The notes below the pieces were generated by a model. The model was not told where the DNA came from. It worked only from the letters and a program-made list of their open reading frames with translations, and ran no database searches. Shown one piece after another: positions 26,625 through 35,077 of a DNA stretch of 64,000 nt (position 1 is its first letter; each line of letters begins with the position of its first letter). This DNA comes from JBNPEO01 sp050490315 (GTDB taxonomy: Bacteria > Actinomycetota > Actinomycetes > Actinomycetales > Micrococcaceae), in assembly GCF_050490315.1 (NCBI RefSeq), contig NZ_JBNPEO010000003.1, forward strand, positions 377,707 to 441,706, written 5' to 3'. A program made the translations under genes and the position numbers.

Positions 26625-26768
26625 ATGCGATCGGTGCCGGACCTTCCGCTCATCATATTGATGATGATCCGCGTCCAGCGCTCCGATCGTGCCGACGCTC
26701 GACGTATGGATGAGCTCTCTGATGAGGAACTCGCCGAGTTAAACCGCCAGCACCTGCAACGGGGCTGA
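26625..26768 (+). CDS. Possible 47-residue small protein
   Basis: An ATG at 26625 (or the GTG just before it) opens a frame encoding a hydrophobic start (PDLPLIILMMI) and a charged helical tail (DELSDEELAELNRQHL). The composition looks protein-like and the tail would form an acidic amphipathic helix. There is no clear ribosome site, and the frame begins just past the terminator of the transporter. I recognise no family. It converges on accA, with stops 42 bases apart. Confidence 0.4.
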   Translation: MRSVPDLPLIILMMIRVQRSDRADARRMDELSDEELAELNRQHLQRG

Positions 26769-26810
26769 GCCGCAACTTCAGAGGTTTTGTGTTTGCCGTC
26801 TTTAGAACGG

Positions 26811-28583
26811 TTAGTCAGTGATGCTTGCTAGGACGGCGCCAGCGGTCACTGTTTCGCCTGGCTTGGCACTCAAGCCACTAATGGTTCCGGCCTTATGAGC
26901 AGTGAGCGGTTGTTCCATTTTCATTGCTTCAAGTACAACCACGAGATCGCCTTCAGCAACCACGTCACCATCTGCCACGGCCACCTTAACGATGGTGCCC
27001 TGCATGGGGGAGGTCAGCGCGTCGCCACTCGTGGCCGCCGAAGCACCACCGGAACGGCTGCTGCGCTTTTTGGCCTTCGCCGATTTGGCTGGCGCCTTGG
27101 AAATCGAACCAAGGCTCGCTGGCAGGCTCACTTCTAGTCGCTTGCCGCCAACTTCAACAACCACCGTCTGGCGTTCGGTGCCTTCGGAATCGGTGGTGCC
27201 GGTTCCGCTAGGTGTCCAAGCCGGAATGGTGTTGTTGAAGCCTGTTTCTATCCAGCGAGTGTGCACGGTAAACGGGCCCTCGCTGGGGGCGAACGCGGGA
27301 TCTTCAACCACTGCCGCGTGGAACGGGACCACGGTAGGCATACCGGTGATTTTAAGTTCGGCCAAGGCGCGGCGCGAGCGTTCAAGGGCTTGCTGGCGGG
27401 TGGATCCTGAAACGATCAGCTTTGCGAGCATTGAGTCGAAGTTCCCACTGATCACTTCGCCAGCTTCAACACCGGAGTCCACACGGATGCCCGGGCCAGT
27501 AGGGAAAGTGATGGTTTCCACGGTGCCAGGGGCTGGCATAAAGTTCCGGCCCGGGTCTTCACCGTTGATGCGGAATTCGAAGGAGTGGCCACGAACCTCG
27601 GGGTCTCCGTAGCCCAATTCCTCGCCACGAGCCAAGCGGAATTGTTCGCGGACTAGGTCTAGACCGGTCACTTCTTCGGAGACGCAGTGCTCGACTTGCA
27701 GACGAGTGTTGACCTCGAGGAAGGAGATGGTTCCGTCTTGGCCAACGAGGAATTCGCAGGTTCCGGCGCCCAAGTATTTGGCCTCTTTGAGGATTGCCTT
27801 GGATGATTCGTACAAGCGGCGCTCTTGGTCTTCGCTCAAGTACGGAGCGGGTGCTTCTTCAACCAGTTTTTGGTTGCGGCGCTGGAGCGAGCAGTCACGA
27901 GTAGAGACCACTACAACGTTGCCGTGCGCGTCTGCAAGGCATTGCGTTTCTACGTGGCGCGGAGCGTCGAGGAAACGCTCAATAAAGCATTCGCCGCGAC
28001 CGAATGCGGCAGTGGCTTCACGGACTGCGGATTCGTAGAGCTCAGGAATTTCTTCGAGGTTGCGTGCCACCTTAATACCGCGGCCACCACCACCAAAGGC
28101 TGCCTTGATAGCTACCGGGAGACCGAACTCCTTGGCGAAAGCAACCACTTCATCTGCGCTCTCCACCGGGTCTGACGTGCCAGGCACCAAGGGTGCGCCA
28201 ACCTTCTCCGCAATGTGGCGGGCCTGAACTTTGTCGCCAAGGGCCGAGATCGCTTCGGGGGAGGGACCAATCCAGGTCAGTCCAGCGGCGATGACCTTGG
28301 CCGCGAATTCGGCGTTTTCAGCCAAAAAACCGTAGCCCGGGTGGACAGCGTCTGCTCCCGATTGGCGGGCCACGTCGAGTAGCTTGTCCATCATTAAATA
28401 GGACTCTGCGGCGGTGTTGCCACCGAGGGCGTATGCCTCGTCAGCAAGGCGGACGTGCAGGGCGTCACGGTCCGGATCTGCGTACACAGCGACGGAGGCA
28501 AGGCCTTCGTCCCGGGCGGCGCGAATCACGCGGACTGCGATTTCGCCACGGTTGGCGATCAGCACCTTGCTCAGCTGGCTCAT
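26811..28583 (-). CDS. accA: Acyl-CoA carboxylase alpha subunit (biotin carboxylase + BCCP)
   Basis: A 590-residue fusion that carboxylates its own biotin with ATP and bicarbonate. Residues 1-450 are the biotin carboxylase (KVLIANRGEIAVRVIRAA, the glycine-rich KAAFGGGGRGIK, EVNTRLQVEH). The C-terminal 75 residues are the biotin carrier domain with EAMKMEQP; K555 should be biotinylated by BirA. A basic Ala/Lys/Ser linker precedes it. ATG at 28583 is preceded by AAGGAGAG and gives the standard N-terminus. It pairs with the beta and epsilon subunits at 35833-37670 for malonyl- or methylmalonyl-CoA supply. Maf, ybjQ and DUF885 lie upstream in the same direction. Confidence 0.95.
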   Translation of the reverse strand: MSQLSKVLIANRGEIAVRVIRAARDEGLASVAVYADPDRDALHVRLADEAYALGGNTAAESYLMMDKLLDVARQSGADAVHPGYGFLAENAEFAAKVIAAGLTWIGPSPEAISALGDKVQARHIAEKVGAPLVPGTSDPVESADEVVAFAKEFGLPVAIKAAFGGGGRGIKVARNLEEIPELYESAVREATAAFGRGECFIERFLDAPRHVETQCLADAHGNVVVVSTRDCSLQRRNQKLVEEAPAPYLSEDQERRLYESSKAILKEAKYLGAGTCEFLVGQDGTISFLEVNTRLQVEHCVSEEVTGLDLVREQFRLARGEELGYGDPEVRGHSFEFRINGEDPGRNFMPAPGTVETITFPTGPGIRVDSGVEAGEVISGNFDSMLAKLIVSGSTRQQALERSRRALAELKITGMPTVVPFHAAVVEDPAFAPSEGPFTVHTRWIETGFNNTIPAWTPSGTGTTDSEGTERQTVVVEVGGKRLEVSLPASLGSISKAPAKSAKAKKRSSRSGGASAATSGDALTSPMQGTIVKVAVADGDVVAEGDLVVVLEAMKMEQPLTAHKAGTISGLSAKPGETVTAGAVLASITD

Positions 28584-28701
28584 GGGCGGGCTCTCCTTAT
28601 ATTTCAATACTGCAAGGAGCCTATTACGGCTTTGGTGGTTACGCCCATATTGTGAGCGACTTCCGCGTGCACATAACCAATTCTTTGTAGGGAAGCTACA
28701 A

Positions 28702-29391
28702 CTAGGCCGTGTACCGCCACAATTCCGGGAGGGAAACGCCAGTAGTTGTGAGGAGCTCACGCAGCGTTGAAACGGATAAACCTACGACGGCGTGAGGATC
28801 ACCTTCTACTCCAGCGATAAAAGCTCCACCCAGGCCGTCGATAGTAAACGACCCTGCGCAATGCAAAGGTTCTCCGGTGGCTACATACGCTTGGATCTCC
28901 GAATCGAGCATGGTGACAAAATTCACCGTGGCAGAACTGAGCGCGCCGGCCCCGGCGGGGACTGTATCCTCCGGTACTGATTTGCCCTGTGCAGGCTCTT
29001 GCACTGAATCGCGGCAGTCCACTAACCAATGGCCTGTGTGCAAAACACCGCTTTTCCCACTCATCCGGGAGATTCGTTCGATGGCCACTTCGGCAGTGTA
29101 CGGCTTGCCGTGGGCTTCGCCTTCAAATTCAAAGACGGAGTCGCAGCCCAGCACTAGGGCGCCTTGAGCCTCGGGCCGTGCTGCCACGGCAAGTGCTTTC
29201 ACTCGCGCTAGCAACAGGGCGGTCTGCGCCGAATCAGCCGGTCCGTGCGCGGCAACTGCCGCGTCCTCATCCACCTCGGAGACCAAAATCTCGTGGTAGA
29301 TCCCGGCTTCGGTCAAAAGCTTCGCGCGGGCCGGAGACTTTGAAGCGAGAATCAGGCGTACCGGAGTGGCGGGCGAGGTGCCTGCTGCCAC
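28702..29391 (-). CDS. maf: Maf-type nucleotide pyrophosphatase
   Basis: A 229-residue house-cleaning nucleoside triphosphate pyrophosphatase. Seen: the N-terminal LILASKSPARAKLL with the conserved S-x-R pattern, the E-V-D-E segment, LVLGCDSVFEFEG with the catalytic-site aspartate, HTGHWLVD, and the C-terminal GSFTIDGLGGAFIAGVEGDPHAVVGLS. The starting codon is GTG at 29391 and it overlaps the ybjQ stop by one base. Maf next to acyl-CoA carboxylase genes is usual in actinobacteria. The loop around residues 125-150 is longer than in many homologues. Confidence 0.93.
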   Translation of the reverse strand: MAAGTSPATPVRLILASKSPARAKLLTEAGIYHEILVSEVDEDAAVAAHGPADSAQTALLLARVKALAVAARPEAQGALVLGCDSVFEFEGEAHGKPYTAEVAIERISRMSGKSGVLHTGHWLVDCRDSVQEPAQGKSVPEDTVPAGAGALSSATVNFVTMLDSEIQAYVATGEPLHCAGSFTIDGLGGAFIAGVEGDPHAVVGLSVSTLRELLTTTGVSLPELWRYTA

Positions 29392-29864
29392 TAGAGCTGA
29401 CCTGGCTGTTGCTGGTGAAGCTGCTGCTGTTCTTCGGTATGTTGAGGCGCCTGGGACTGCTGGACCGAGCTCGACTGCCCAGATTGCTGGGCACCTTGGC
29501 TACTCAAGTAGGCCGACTGGCCGGTGGCTCCGGGCTCGCCCTCGCGCAACGGAATGGCAAAAACTGCGGTGCCGTAAGCGCACACTTCAGTCCAGTTAGT
29601 ACCCATTTCAGAGGTATCAAAACGCATTGCCACAATGGCGTTGGCGCCGCGCTGTTGTGCCTCGGCAACCATTCTGGCCATCACTTCTTGGCGGCTCTCG
29701 TAGAGCGCGCGAGTCATTTCAGGAAGTTCACCGCCACCCAAGGAACGGAAGCCGGCGAGCATTTGGGAACCGATGTCGCGTGAACGCACGGTCAGTCCCA
29801 TAACTTCGCCAAAGACTGCATCAATACGGTGTCCGGGGATTTCGTTTGACGTAACTATCAACAT
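29391..29864 (-). CDS. YbjQ/UPF0145 family protein with Gln-rich tail
   Basis: A 157-residue protein. The first 108 residues are the YbjQ fold (LIVTSNEIPGHRIDAVFGEVMGLTVRSRDIG, shown only by its ends; GANAIVAMRFD; WTEVCAYGTAV), a small pentamer-forming family sometimes annotated as heavy-metal binding, role unproven. The last 45 residues are rich in Gln, Ser and His and look disordered. The stop is shared with the maf start (TAGTG). DUF885 lies 10 bases upstream, so these genes form one leftward operon towards accA. Confidence 0.85.
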   Translation of the reverse strand: MLIVTSNEIPGHRIDAVFGEVMGLTVRSRDIGSQMLAGFRSLGGGELPEMTRALYESRQEVMARMVAEAQQRGANAIVAMRFDTSEMGTNWTEVCAYGTAVFAIPLREGEPGATGQSAYLSSQGAQQSGQSSSVQQSQAPQHTEEQQQLHQQQPGQL

Positions 29865-29874
29865 ATTTCAGAGC

Positions 29875-31566
29875 CTATCCGAGGAGAGCTGTCTTGAGTA
29901 CGTCCAGCCCTAGCGAGCCGAGGCCAAGTGCGCGTGAGTGAAAGGACTTCAGATCAAAGTCTGCCCCTTCACGTTCGGCAAGTTCTGCACGAATTTCTTC
30001 CCACAACCGTTGGCCCACCTTGTAGGACGGGGCCTGGCCGGGCCAGCCGAGGTAGCGGGTGAACTCAAAGTTCAATTGACCAGGGCTGATATCTAGGTTG
30101 CTGCGCAAGAACTCCAAGCCCTTGTCTGCTGTCCAGGTTCCTTCGCCCCACTCGCTGGGAACTTCTAGTTCCAAGTGCACACCAATATCGAAAACCACAC
30201 GGGCCGCCCGCATACGCTGAGCATCGAGCATTCCCATCCGATCGCCAGGATCGGACAAATAACCCAGCTCATCCATGAGCTTTTCGGCATAGAGTGCCCA
30301 ACCTTCACCGTGACCGGAGACCCAGCAAATGTTTCTGCGCCATGCATTTAGGCTGCTGCGAAGGAAAGTTGCAGTGGCAACCTGCAGGTGGTGGCCGGGG
30401 ACACCCTCGTGGAAAACGGTGGTGGTTTCTGACCACGTGGTGAATTGGTCCTCGCCTGGCGGGACTGACCACCACATCCGGCCCGGACGTTCAAAATCGT
30501 CGGAGGGGCCGGTGTAGTAAATTCCGCCGTCTTGAGTCGGTGCAATCCGGCATTCAAGCCGCTTCATGGGCTCCGGGATGTCAAAGTGGACGTCTACCAA
30601 CTCCGAAACGGCTTTGTCGGAGAGTTTCTGCATCCACTCTTGCAGTGCTTCTGTGCCGTGGAGCTGACGTTGCGGATCGTTGTTCAGGATCTCCTTGGCC
30701 TCTGCGATGCTGGCGCCGGGCTTGATGGTGTTTGCCACTTCTTCTTGGGCAGCAATAATCCGAGCAAGCTCGTGAACACCCCACGCATAGGTCTCGTCCA
30801 AGTCCACCTCCGCGCCAAGGAAGGTGCGGGAGCCCAGGGAGTAGCGTTCGCGCCCTACAGGATCCTTTTCGGGTGCGTGCGGGAGGAGTTCGGCTTCCAG
30901 GAACCGGGCTAAGTCTTGGTATGCAGCGCGGGCGGCGGTAGCACCGGCGTCGAGCTTTGCCTGCAGGGTCTGCTCAAGTTCGTCACCATTCGCACGGGCG
31001 CCGCTGGCCAAGGTGGCAAAAAATCCCTCGTTGCCAGCGTATGCAGTGGACTGTTCGACGACGGTACGCACCTGACGTGCGGCGGCTACTTGGCCGCGCT
31101 CGCGGGCCGCGAGCAGTGACTCTTTGTAGCCGGCCAGGGCGGCTGGGATGTTTGCCAGTCGTCCGGCAATGTGACCAAAGTCTGTAGCCGATTTTTGTGG
31201 CATCAAGTCGATGATGGCACGGATGTCTTGGGCAGGGCTCGCAATATTGTTCAGGTTGGCATCAGCCCAGCCAGACCGGTGGAGGTCTACCTCCAAGCCC
31301 ATGCGCTCCCGCATTGCCGCGACCGTAACGTGGTCTACATCGTCAACGGGGGTGAGGGTATCCAGCGTGGCCAGGGTGTCCTGAGCCAGTTGTGCCAGTT
31401 GTTCGCCACCTGCCGGTGAGTAATCCGGGTATTCCTGCTCGTGACCGGGTAGGCCAAGCATGGTGGCGAGAGTGGGGGTGAGCTCGATCAGCTGGGCGGT
31501 GTACGCCTCGGCTGCGTCGTCGATGGCTGTTGCTGGGCGAGTGTGCGAGGCGGAATCTGTAGTCAC
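29875..31566 (-). CDS. DUF885 family metallopeptidase-like protein
   Basis: A 563-residue soluble protein of the DUF885 family, whose members are predicted zinc carboxypeptidase/dipeptidase-like enzymes. The zinc-site motif is HEGVPGHHLQ (about residue 400), followed by GHGEGWALYAEKL with a further likely ligand Glu, and a C-terminal GQAPSYKVGQ block. There is no signal peptide, so it probably works in the cytosol. GTG at 31566 is chosen over a TTG two codons upstream; neither has a strong ribosome site. It heads the leftward operon DUF885-ybjQ-maf-accA and is divergent from the molybdate regulator. Confidence 0.85.
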   Translation of the reverse strand: MTTDSASHTRPATAIDDAAEAYTAQLIELTPTLATMLGLPGHEQEYPDYSPAGGEQLAQLAQDTLATLDTLTPVDDVDHVTVAAMRERMGLEVDLHRSGWADANLNNIASPAQDIRAIIDLMPQKSATDFGHIAGRLANIPAALAGYKESLLAARERGQVAAARQVRTVVEQSTAYAGNEGFFATLASGARANGDELEQTLQAKLDAGATAARAAYQDLARFLEAELLPHAPEKDPVGRERYSLGSRTFLGAEVDLDETYAWGVHELARIIAAQEEVANTIKPGASIAEAKEILNNDPQRQLHGTEALQEWMQKLSDKAVSELVDVHFDIPEPMKRLECRIAPTQDGGIYYTGPSDDFERPGRMWWSVPPGEDQFTTWSETTTVFHEGVPGHHLQVATATFLRSSLNAWRRNICWVSGHGEGWALYAEKLMDELGYLSDPGDRMGMLDAQRMRAARVVFDIGVHLELEVPSEWGEGTWTADKGLEFLRSNLDISPGQLNFEFTRYLGWPGQAPSYKVGQRLWEEIRAELAEREGADFDLKSFHSRALGLGSLGLDVLKTALLG

Positions 31567-31640
31567 TCGCAAGAGCCTAGCCGGAGCGCTGTCTCACCGA
31601 AAGGACTTTCAGTTCGACCCGTGTTTGCGGGTTCTTTTTA

Positions 31641-31650
31641 GATATATATC
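31641..31650. promoter_or_regulatory. Palindrome GATATATATC before molybdate regulator
   Basis: A perfect 10-bp palindrome 47 bases upstream of the regulator ATG. TATA-rich palindromes are typical of ModE-type operators, so this may be an autoregulatory site; that is inference. Confidence 0.35.
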
Positions 31651-31696
31651 CGCAGATGCGTTCCAAGGGCGGTGCGCTGGCGGTAGTCTGAACGCT

Positions 31697-32173
31697 ATGG
31701 CCGGAATCAAAATCAAGGACGCAGCGGTGTTCCTTGGAGTCAGTGACGACACTATTCGCCGTTGGGTGGAGAACGGGTCGCTTAGATCCCATGTTCCAGA
31801 CAAGTCCCGTGATGCAGCCGAGCCCGGAGATCCAGGCAAACCTGGCAGTGCCGGGAACGAAGCTCATCGCGGGCCAGCTGAGGTTGACGCTGTGTCGCTG
31901 GCTGAACTGGCGAAGGCCAATGCGGTCTTGCCAGATGACCCCTCGGCGATGAGCCAATCGGCACGGAACAGGTTTGTGGGACTTGTGACAGAAGTGATCT
32001 CGGACAAGGTGATGTCTCAAGTGCAAATTCAGTGCGGACCGCACCAAGTCGTTTCGCTGATCAGCACCGAGGCAGTGCGCGAGTTGGGCCTCAAGCCAGG
32101 ATCGGTCGCTGTGGCTGTGATCAAAGCAACCAACGTCATTCTGGAAGCTCCCCGTGCGCAACAAGGGCGCTAA
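31697..32173 (+). CDS. HTH-TOBE molybdate-responsive regulator
   Basis: A 158-residue protein. Residues 1-35 form a MerR/excisionase-like helix-turn-helix (KDAAVFLGVSDDTIRRWVENG). A variable Pro/Gly-rich linker follows, then residues about 88-152 form a single TOBE/Mop domain (SARNRFVGLVTEV, HQVVSLISTEAVRELGL, AVIKATNVILE) that binds molybdate. It probably controls modABC, whose first gene starts inside its 3' end (20-base overlap). This HTH-plus-Mop design is common in actinobacteria in place of classical ModE. The ATG at 31697 gives the expected HTH start. Confidence 0.88.
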   Translation: MAGIKIKDAAVFLGVSDDTIRRWVENGSLRSHVPDKSRDAAEPGDPGKPGSAGNEAHRGPAEVDAVSLAELAKANAVLPDDPSAMSQSARNRFVGLVTEVISDKVMSQVQIQCGPHQVVSLISTEAVRELGLKPGSVAVAVIKATNVILEAPRAQQGR

Positions 32174-32996
32174 ATTAAGGGCTTTTGACTCAAGCGCGAT
32201 TCAATCGAACTCCGCTGGGTCCAAGACGCACACGCGAGTGGGTTCAGCTGCCGTACTTACAGCGTCCATCGTTTCGGTAGCGATCCTGTCCTCGTGCGGC
32301 GAACCGGCTACCCAAAACGCTACTTCTGGTGAGTTGAAGGTTTTTGCTGCGGCGTCTCTGAAAGAGTCTTTTACGCAGATTGCTGCCGCGTTTGAACAAG
32401 CCCACCCAGGGGTCCACGTCTCCCTAAACTTTGCCGGTTCGTCGAGTCTTGTGACCCAAATTGCTCAGGGCGCGCCGGCGGATGTTTTTGCCTCGGCAGA
32501 CCAAACAAATATGACCAAACTCGCTGATCAGTCATTGGTATCTTCGGCCGTTCCTTTCGCCACCAACAAGCTGCAGATAGTGGTTCCGCTGGACAATCCT
32601 GCACACGTCGATTCACTCGCGAACTTGGCAAAACCTGGAACTCAGGTGGTTCTCTGCGCTCCGCAAGTTCCATGTGGTTCCGCGGCCAAACGTGTGGAAA
32701 AGGCCGCTGCTGTAAAGATCAAGCCGGTCAGCGAAGAATCTAATGTCAGCGATGTGTTGGGCAAGGTCCTAGCGGGCGACGCCGATGCTGGGTTGGTGTA
32801 CGTCACTGACGCTTTGGCAGCTCGCGGGAAAGTAACGGCCATCGACTTCAGCGAGGCTGGGCAAGCAATCAACACCTATCCAATAGCGGCTGTTCAGGGC
32901 GGTAAAAATCCTGAAGCAAGCCAGGAATTTATTAACTACGTCAGCGGTGCGTCAGGTCAGCGAATCCTCAAGACTTCAGGTTTCGGTGCACCATGA
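32154..32996 (+). CDS. modA: Molybdate-binding lipoprotein ModA
   Basis: A 280-residue ABC substrate-binding protein for molybdate/tungstate, lipid-anchored outside the membrane. After a 30-residue leader and hydrophobic segment the lipobox LSSC places the lipidated cysteine near residue 48. The mature part shows LKVFAAASLKESF, FAGSSSLVTQIAQGAPADVFASAD, and the C-terminal DAGLVYVTDA, which supply the oxyanion-binding serines. The leader before the hydrophobic core is long; GTG at 32154 has GGAAG before it. It overlaps the regulator gene upstream and modB (ATGA) downstream. Confidence 0.93.
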   Translation: MRNKGAKLRAFDSSAIQSNSAGSKTHTRVGSAAVLTASIVSVAILSSCGEPATQNATSGELKVFAAASLKESFTQIAAAFEQAHPGVHVSLNFAGSSSLVTQIAQGAPADVFASADQTNMTKLADQSLVSSAVPFATNKLQIVVPLDNPAHVDSLANLAKPGTQVVLCAPQVPCGSAAKRVEKAAAVKIKPVSEESNVSDVLGKVLAGDADAGLVYVTDALAARGKVTAIDFSEAGQAINTYPIAAVQGGKNPEASQEFINYVSGASGQRILKTSGFGAP

Positions 32997-33973
32997 GGAC
33001 ACCACCAAAAAGTGTCGAGGCAAGCGGCAACAACCGGGGGAGCAGAATCTCTCAGGCCGGGCGGGATGATGTGCACGGCAAACGGCAAGGTAGCCAGCTA
33101 AGCAATCGGCGTAGTTCTGAGAACAGCCGCGACCCAGGCAGCAAACTGAGCGGCCAGCGCGGCACTCAACAGTGGTTGGCTGAACCGCCGCTCTGGGTAT
33201 TTCTGCTGGGCGGCCTAGCAGTGGTTCTGTTGATCTTGCCGCCAGCGGCAATGGCAGCTCGTGTGGACTGGGGAAACTTCGTTTCCTTGGTGTCATCGCC
33301 CAGCTCCGTCACCGCACTGTGGTTGAGTATCCGGACGGCTTTGGCCAGTACATTGTTATGCCTGGTGCTAGGTGTCCCACTGGCAGCGTTGCTCGCGCGC
33401 ACCAATTTTCGTGGCAAATCTGTGTTGCGGGCGCTTGTTCTTTTGCCGCTCGTTTTGCCGCCGGTGGTTGGTGGATTGGCCCTTTTGTACACCTTTGGGC
33501 GGCGAGGTCTTTTAGGACATAGTCTCGAGGTGTTGGGCGTTCAAATTGCCTTTTCCACCACAGCGGTGGTGATTGCCCAGACCTTTGTTGCACTGCCCTA
33601 CCTGGTGCTAAGCGTTGAAGGAGCCCTCACAACTGCCGGGAGCGGCTTTGAAGCCACAGCTGCCACTTTGGGAGCTAGCCCGCGCAGCGTTTTTTGGCGC
33701 ATCACGTTGCCCTTGGTGTTTCCGGGATTGCTCGCTGGAGCCGTGCTCTCGTTCGCAAGGAGCCTGGGGGAGTTTGGTGCCACACTCACGTTCGCGGGAA
33801 GTCTCGAAGGCACTACCCGCACACTGCCCTTGGAGATCTACCTTCAACGTGAGACTGATCCCGACGCTGCAGTGGCACTGTCGGTCTTGCTAGTGGTCAT
33901 CGCCGTCATAGTGGTGGCGCTGGTGCACCGGGTGCCACGGAAATCAGCGTTTGCGAACGTTGGTGCACGTTGA
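32993..33973 (+). CDS. modB: Molybdate ABC transporter permease ModB
   Basis: A 326-residue membrane permease with five to six helices and the EAA loop (EATAATLGASPRSVFWRITLP in part) that docks to ModC. An unusual 60-residue basic, Ser/Arg-rich N-terminal extension precedes the first helix; an internal start is possible but no better candidate is obvious. The ATG overlaps the modA stop as ATGA. It forms the channel for ModA-delivered molybdate. Confidence 0.92.
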   Translation: MRTPPKSVEASGNNRGSRISQAGRDDVHGKRQGSQLSNRRSSENSRDPGSKLSGQRGTQQWLAEPPLWVFLLGGLAVVLLILPPAAMAARVDWGNFVSLVSSPSSVTALWLSIRTALASTLLCLVLGVPLAALLARTNFRGKSVLRALVLLPLVLPPVVGGLALLYTFGRRGLLGHSLEVLGVQIAFSTTAVVIAQTFVALPYLVLSVEGALTTAGSGFEATAATLGASPRSVFWRITLPLVFPGLLAGAVLSFARSLGEFGATLTFAGSLEGTTRTLPLEIYLQRETDPDAAVALSVLLVVIAVIVVALVHRVPRKSAFANVGAR

Positions 33974-35049
33974 TTTCCCAAGCTGCTCAAGCTCCCCGGA
34001 CCGGGGAGGGCTTGGAATTTGATGCAGCGCTTGATGAACGAGGGTTCGAAGTAGCACTGCGAGTTAAACCGGGTCAAACGGTGGCTGTGCTTGGGGCAAA
34101 CGGCTCCGGCAAATCGACCCTCTTGGCGCTTATCGCCGGTCTCCTACGGCCAAGCCGCGGCCAGGCGAGCCTTAACGGAACTCCCCTCGTTGGCGTTGGA
34201 ACAGCGGTGCCGGTGCATCGGCGTCGCACTGCTCTTCTGACCCAGGATGTTCGGCTCTTTCCGCACCTCAGTGTGCTGGACAACGTGGCATTCGCGCCCC
34301 GAAGCAGCGGGGTGCGGCGTGAGCAAGCGCGGAAGCAAGCTGGGCAATGGCTCACCGCAGCCGGGGTGGAAGCGTTGGCGGCCCGGCGGCCTCACGAGTT
34401 GTCCGGCGGTCAGGCCCAACGGGTAGCCATTGCGCGGGCCCTGGCAGCCGAACCTGAACTGATGCTGCTCGATGAACCCATGGCAGCACTGGATGTTGCA
34501 GCCACACCCCAGATTCGCCGATTATTGCGATCCGTGCTGGCAGCCAAAACCGCCATTGTGGTCACCCACGAGGTGCTCGATGCACTGATGCTCGCTGATT
34601 ACACAGTGATCCTGAGGGCGGGTCACATTGTTGAACAAGGACTAACCCAACGACTTTTTGAGACTCCCGCTGACCCCTTTACAGCGCGATTGGCCGGGCT
34701 AAACTTCATCAGATCTGAACTCGATGGAGCAGCTTGGGCTACGGTTTTTCCGGCATCCTCAGTGGCCGTGTATCCGCAAGCTAGCGGTGCCGAAAAAAAC
34801 AGCACCAGCAACCATGCGGCAGGGTACTCGGTGCTGATAGAAGACCTCGAACCCCAGGGCTCGCTGATTGCCGTTAGTGGCGTTGAAGTCACCAGCGGAG
34901 CTCGGCTCACCGCAGAGGTGCCAGCAGCCTATCTTGCAGCGCACTCAAGCGAACGTACGCACTCCATTGAACGCACGCACTCCATTGAACCCGGTGCAAG
35001 ATGTCTATTCGTCCCCGAAGCTTCCGGAACCAGGACCTATCGGCTCTAA
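33970..35049 (+). CDS. modC: Molybdate ABC transporter ATPase ModC
   Basis: A 359-residue ATPase powering ModB. Walker A is GANGSGKST, the signature LSGGQ, Walker B LMLLDEP, and the switch histidine lies in VVTHEV. The C-terminal 120 residues form a TOBE-like domain (YSVLIEDLEPQGSLIAVSG) followed by a hexapeptide duplication. The start is a TTG overlapping the modB stop (TTGA), so modABC is translationally coupled. Mo supply is needed by the nitrate reductase encoded 10 kb away. Confidence 0.93.
   Translation: MISQAAQAPRTGEGLEFDAALDERGFEVALRVKPGQTVAVLGANGSGKSTLLALIAGLLRPSRGQASLNGTPLVGVGTAVPVHRRRTALLTQDVRLFPHLSVLDNVAFAPRSSGVRREQARKQAGQWLTAAGVEALAARRPHELSGGQAQRVAIARALAAEPELMLLDEPMAALDVAATPQIRRLLRSVLAAKTAIVVTHEVLDALMLADYTVILRAGHIVEQGLTQRLFETPADPFTARLAGLNFIRSELDGAAWATVFPASSVAVYPQASGAEKNSTSNHAAGYSVLIEDLEPQGSLIAVSGVEVTSGARLTAEVPAAYLAAHSSERTHSIERTHSIEPGARCLFVPEASGTRTYRL
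34951..34986 (+). repeat. 18-bp tandem duplication in modC
   Basis: Units at 34951-34968 and 34969-34986 differ by one base and encode ERTHSI twice near the ModC C-terminus, outside conserved parts. Confidence 0.8.
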
Positions 35050-35077
35050 GTGAGCGCTCAGTCTCATTCCCTGAGCA

